Source: Blastomyces gilchristii SLH14081 (taxonomy: Eukaryota > Ascomycota > Eurotiomycetes > Onygenales > Ajellomycetaceae). From it: a stretch of 64,000 nucleotides of DNA. The stretch is from NCBI RefSeq assembly GCF_000003855.2, contig NW_003101680.1, positions 1,983,095 to 2,047,094 on the forward strand, written 5' to 3'. The notes below the pieces were generated by a model. That model made no database searches. It had not been told where the DNA came from and saw nothing but the letters and a program-made list of their open reading frames with translations. A program made the position numbers and the translations under genes. Below are positions 61,245 to 64,000 of this stretch, one piece after another; within the stretch, counting starts at the first letter, position 1; each line of letters starts with the position of its first letter.

Positions 61245-64000
61245 TCACCACCTCCGCCCATAAACAGAGCTTTCAGGCGTGGGCTGCCGACTACTATTCT
61301 TGCTCTGCATAAGCGGAGGCGTCGCTCTTCGACTTTGATCAGACGTGGACACGCCATGAAGAAGCCGATCGTCGTCATCTCTCGACCCTAGCAATCTTGT
61401 CTTCCCCGAAAGATCCAGCTTGTGATCATCCTCACCACTGTACCGCGCGCTAGCTTCATGGCTGAAGAGCGCCATCATATCCTTCATGGTGAGTTTGGCG
61501 GCGGCGGTCTTGCCCTCAATGGTGGCGTTGGCGAGTTCGCGTTTGCGTTCTTGAAGGTCGACGATACGCTCTTCCACGGTACCCTTGATGGTTAGTTTGT
61601 AGATTTTCACGTCGACCGTTTGGTTAAGGCGATGGACGCGGTCGATCGCTTGTTCTTCGACGAACTGTGATAGTCCGGTTAAGTGTTAGCCTAGATTTTG
61701 GAATTTTGAAAAGAAAAAAGCTTCGTGGATGGTGGAGACGGATCATACCGGATTCCAGAAGGGCTCCAAAATGACAACTCTGCTCGCAGCTGTTAAATTT
61801 AATCCGAGGGAGCCAGCACGCAAACTGCAGAGAAGTACTCTAGTCTTCGGGGAATTGCGTAGCCTATCAAGACTGTGTTCTCGTAGGTCGTTTCTCATCG
61901 CACCGTCGTAGCGCGCATAGCCAATATGAGAATCCTTCAGGAAGGGTTCGATTTTATTAAGCATAGAGGTGAAGAACGAAAAAACGATGAATTTGTAGTC
62001 CCCAGACTCTTTTTTTAGAATCTTCATTAGATGTCTAATCTTTGTCGAAGCAAGATGATCTGGAGTTTCGGGCTCATCATCGCTTTCATCGCCATCAGTT
62101 TCGTCCACATCCTCGTCAGAATCGAGATTGATAACTTCCGTTGTCTTCCCTGAGCCGTCTCTAGTTTCGTCTTCTTCATCCTCGTCGGTTTCAGAATCAT
62201 CAGATCCTAGCCATTCACCGCCACCTTCAGCATCCTCATCATCAGTTCCACCAGTGTTCCCAAGTTTTTCAACCTGTCGTTCACCATCTGGAACAAGCCA
62301 TTCCCCGTCATCATCTTCGTCGTCACTGTCGACAATGAGACGCTGCTTTTGCAATCGCACTCGACGCACTTCAGAAATCTCAGCGGACGAATTACGATCT
62401 GTGGATTCCCGGTGTTTCTTTTTATTCTTTAACTTCTTATCTTTCTTCTTCTTTTTCTTATCGCTCTTTTTCCGAGGGCTAATGGCTTGAGTCTGCAGAT
62501 CGGCCTCGCATTCCGCACATCTACTCGCGCCACTCGTTGCTTCCTTGGAACTCAGCTCTGCCTGACAAACATCACAAAGTTTAGTCGTGACGCTTAGTCC
62601 ACACATAAGATTAGCGATGCTATCAATATCTTCTTCTCCCTTGGCCGTTTTGGATTGGCTATTGCCTCCAAAATTGTTCATCAACACATCTTTGTCTTGA
62701 GCAAGGTCACTCTTTACAAGATCAGGATGATTGCACGCCTGGCGGAGACGAAGGAGAAGAACCAATGCGCTTGCATAGTTGATATTGTCGCCGCCAATCA
62801 TGCGTTCTAGAGTCTTATCAGTCCGCTGTTCCAGCCGTTTGTAAAACGCCCGTTCCGCGGGGGTGAATTCCGCCTCAACTTTCAAGACTTCGCGATTGGT
62901 GATTCTGAATCCGTGTGGCGATTCCTTGTTTTCTCCCTTACTGTCAGAGCTTCCCTGACCCAATCCGCCATCCAATTTCAAGACATCTTTCGTCCGACGC
63001 TTCATAAACGCTTTGAGATAAACTTGTAGCCTCCGGATGGCTAAGCCGCCTCTCCCATTATTTAATGGTTTAGTGATCTGCTCTCGCCATGCTGCAAGAT
63101 CATTGTACGGTTTAATACGGAGGAAATTGATCAAGCTCTGTAATTCATCCAGATTATTCTGCATGGGAGTACCAGTGAGACACCACCTATATTCAGATCT
63201 CAGTGCACAGGCCGCCTGGGTTGCTTTGGCATTGCGGTTTTTGATGGTATGTGCTTCATCAAGGATAATTCTGTACCAATGGTTGGCGAAACATCCTGTA
63301 GGTTTCTTTTCGGAGCTTGCATGCTCGGAACTGAGGGTACCATATGTGGTAATCACAACATCGAAATGCGATAGACTATCGGCGTGTTTCGTTCGCTGAG
63401 GTCCATGATATACACAGACGCGTAATCGGTGGGAGTCTGTAACTTTGCTCTCAATTTCGGATTCCCATTGCTTAATCAGTGCAAGGGGTGCAACCACCAA
63501 TGTGCCTTTCCCAACTTCAGCGGGTATTTTCTTCTGTTTTTTATCTTTGTCCTCCATGGCCTCCACCTTTTCTTTTGGGTGGCAAGGGTTCGTAAGCATC
63601 AATGCGATCGTCTGAATGGTTTTGCCCAGACCCATATCATCAGCGAGAATTCCGCCTTTGGGAATCACGCCTCGTGTCTTTTTGACACCAGATTCCTTAT
63701 CCCTCATCCAATCGACGCCCTCTCGCTGGTGGGGAAGGAGTTTGATCTTCAACCCCTCAACAGTGCCATCGTCTTCTTCCTCCTCTTCCTCTTCCTCGTC
63801 TTCTCCCTCGTCAGCGGTCCCACCAACAGCAACTTTCTGAAGCTTACTAGCAAGAGCATTGATCTCGTCCTCAATCTTTTTTCGACGCTGCCTCGTGCGA
63901 GGTTTATCATCTTCATCCTCAAAAGCGCCTTCCAACAGAGCCTTGATATTCTCATTTGCCTTTTCTACATCAACATAGCTATAAGCATCCATGGCGCCAA
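61245..64000 (-). CDS. SNF2-family ATP-dependent helicase, 5' end outside the window
   Basis: Two minus-strand exons are visible, 63992 (or beyond) to 61749 and 61664-61245, giving 887 residues to the ATG at 63992. That ATG is probably internal, because homologues I recall carry more N-terminal sequence and the frame stays open to the window edge. Helicase motifs: motif I in ILADDMGLGKTIQT (Asp where Glu is common), Ia LVVAPLALIKQWESEI, II RIILDEAHTIKN, III WCLTGTPMQNN, IV/V FKFIVFSFFTSMLNKIE and LRAGSLGLNLTAASRVV, and VI EEQAIDRVHRLNQT across the intron (phase 0). Between the lobes lie CDVCQAEL...CAECEADL, a four-Cys zinc-binding-like motif, and a long acidic/Lys-rich insert. The inserted zinc region is reminiscent of the Rad5/Rad16/Uls1 group or of TTF2-like proteins; the exact orthologue is not decided. 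A chromatin or DNA-repair role is inferred from the family. Confidence 0.9.

Noticed and set aside
62128..62490. Plus-strand Ser-rich ORF
   Set aside because: Antisense of the acidic insert of the SNF2 helicase.
1..64000. tRNA, rRNA, snRNA genes, telomere repeats or CRISPR arrays
   Set aside because: I looked for T-loop-like GGTTCGA contexts, conserved snRNA starts, TTAGGG arrays and regularly spaced repeats, and found none convincing by eye. A covariance-model scan would be decisive.

Overview
This window is nuclear chromosomal DNA of a filamentous ascomycete. The genes are interrupted by short introns (mostly about 50-110 bp) with GT/AG ends and CTAAC/CTGAC-like branch points. The gene content (a long Atg13, an exgD-type membrane-anchored exo-beta-1,3-glucanase, a Mediator Med13, a YANK-type kinase) and the AT-rich, CpG-poor intergenic blocks suggest Eurotiomycetes. 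Onygenales (an Ajellomyces/Blastomyces/Emmonsia-like fungus) is my best guess. That placement is inference from protein resemblance and base composition; no search was run.

Layout: ATG13 (1.1-4.3 kb, +), followed by about 5.8 kb without recognisable genes, including AT-rich blocks at 4.7-5.9 and 6.3-6.9 kb that look like RIP-mutated repeat remains. Next is a compact cluster: a P-loop sulfotransferase-like protein (+), a crotonase-fold protein (+), ENP2/Nol10 (-) and MED13 (+), the last two divergent across about 0.6 kb. A ten-exon amidase (-) converges on MED13. From 23.5 to 33 kb lies a gene-poor stretch with only a 194-residue Cys-motif protein (+) and a 57-residue mitochondrial ribosomal protein bL33m (+), whose first coding exon is 13 nt. 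After that come a 1432-residue coiled-coil protein (-), a single-pass membrane protein (+), a multipass membrane protein (+) and exgD (-). The window closes with an AGC/YANK kinase (-), 6.7 kb of microsatellite-rich intergenic DNA, and a SNF2-family helicase (-) that runs off the right edge.

The genes do not form one pathway. They are mostly housekeeping and regulation (autophagy initiation, 90S pre-ribosome assembly, the Mediator kinase module, mitochondrial translation, cell-wall glucan remodelling, signalling, chromatin/DNA repair) mixed with lineage-specific membrane and coiled-coil proteins. I found no secondary-metabolite cluster, no intact transposon, no CRISPR array, no tRNA and no rRNA. 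The most useful points are the reconstructed gene models (especially the micro-exon bL33m gene and the amidase), paired long homopolymers around the amidase gene, an optional in-frame intron in each of two genes, a crotonase lacking the usual acidic residue, and short dispersed intergenic motifs. I do not see a convincing undescribed multi-gene system.
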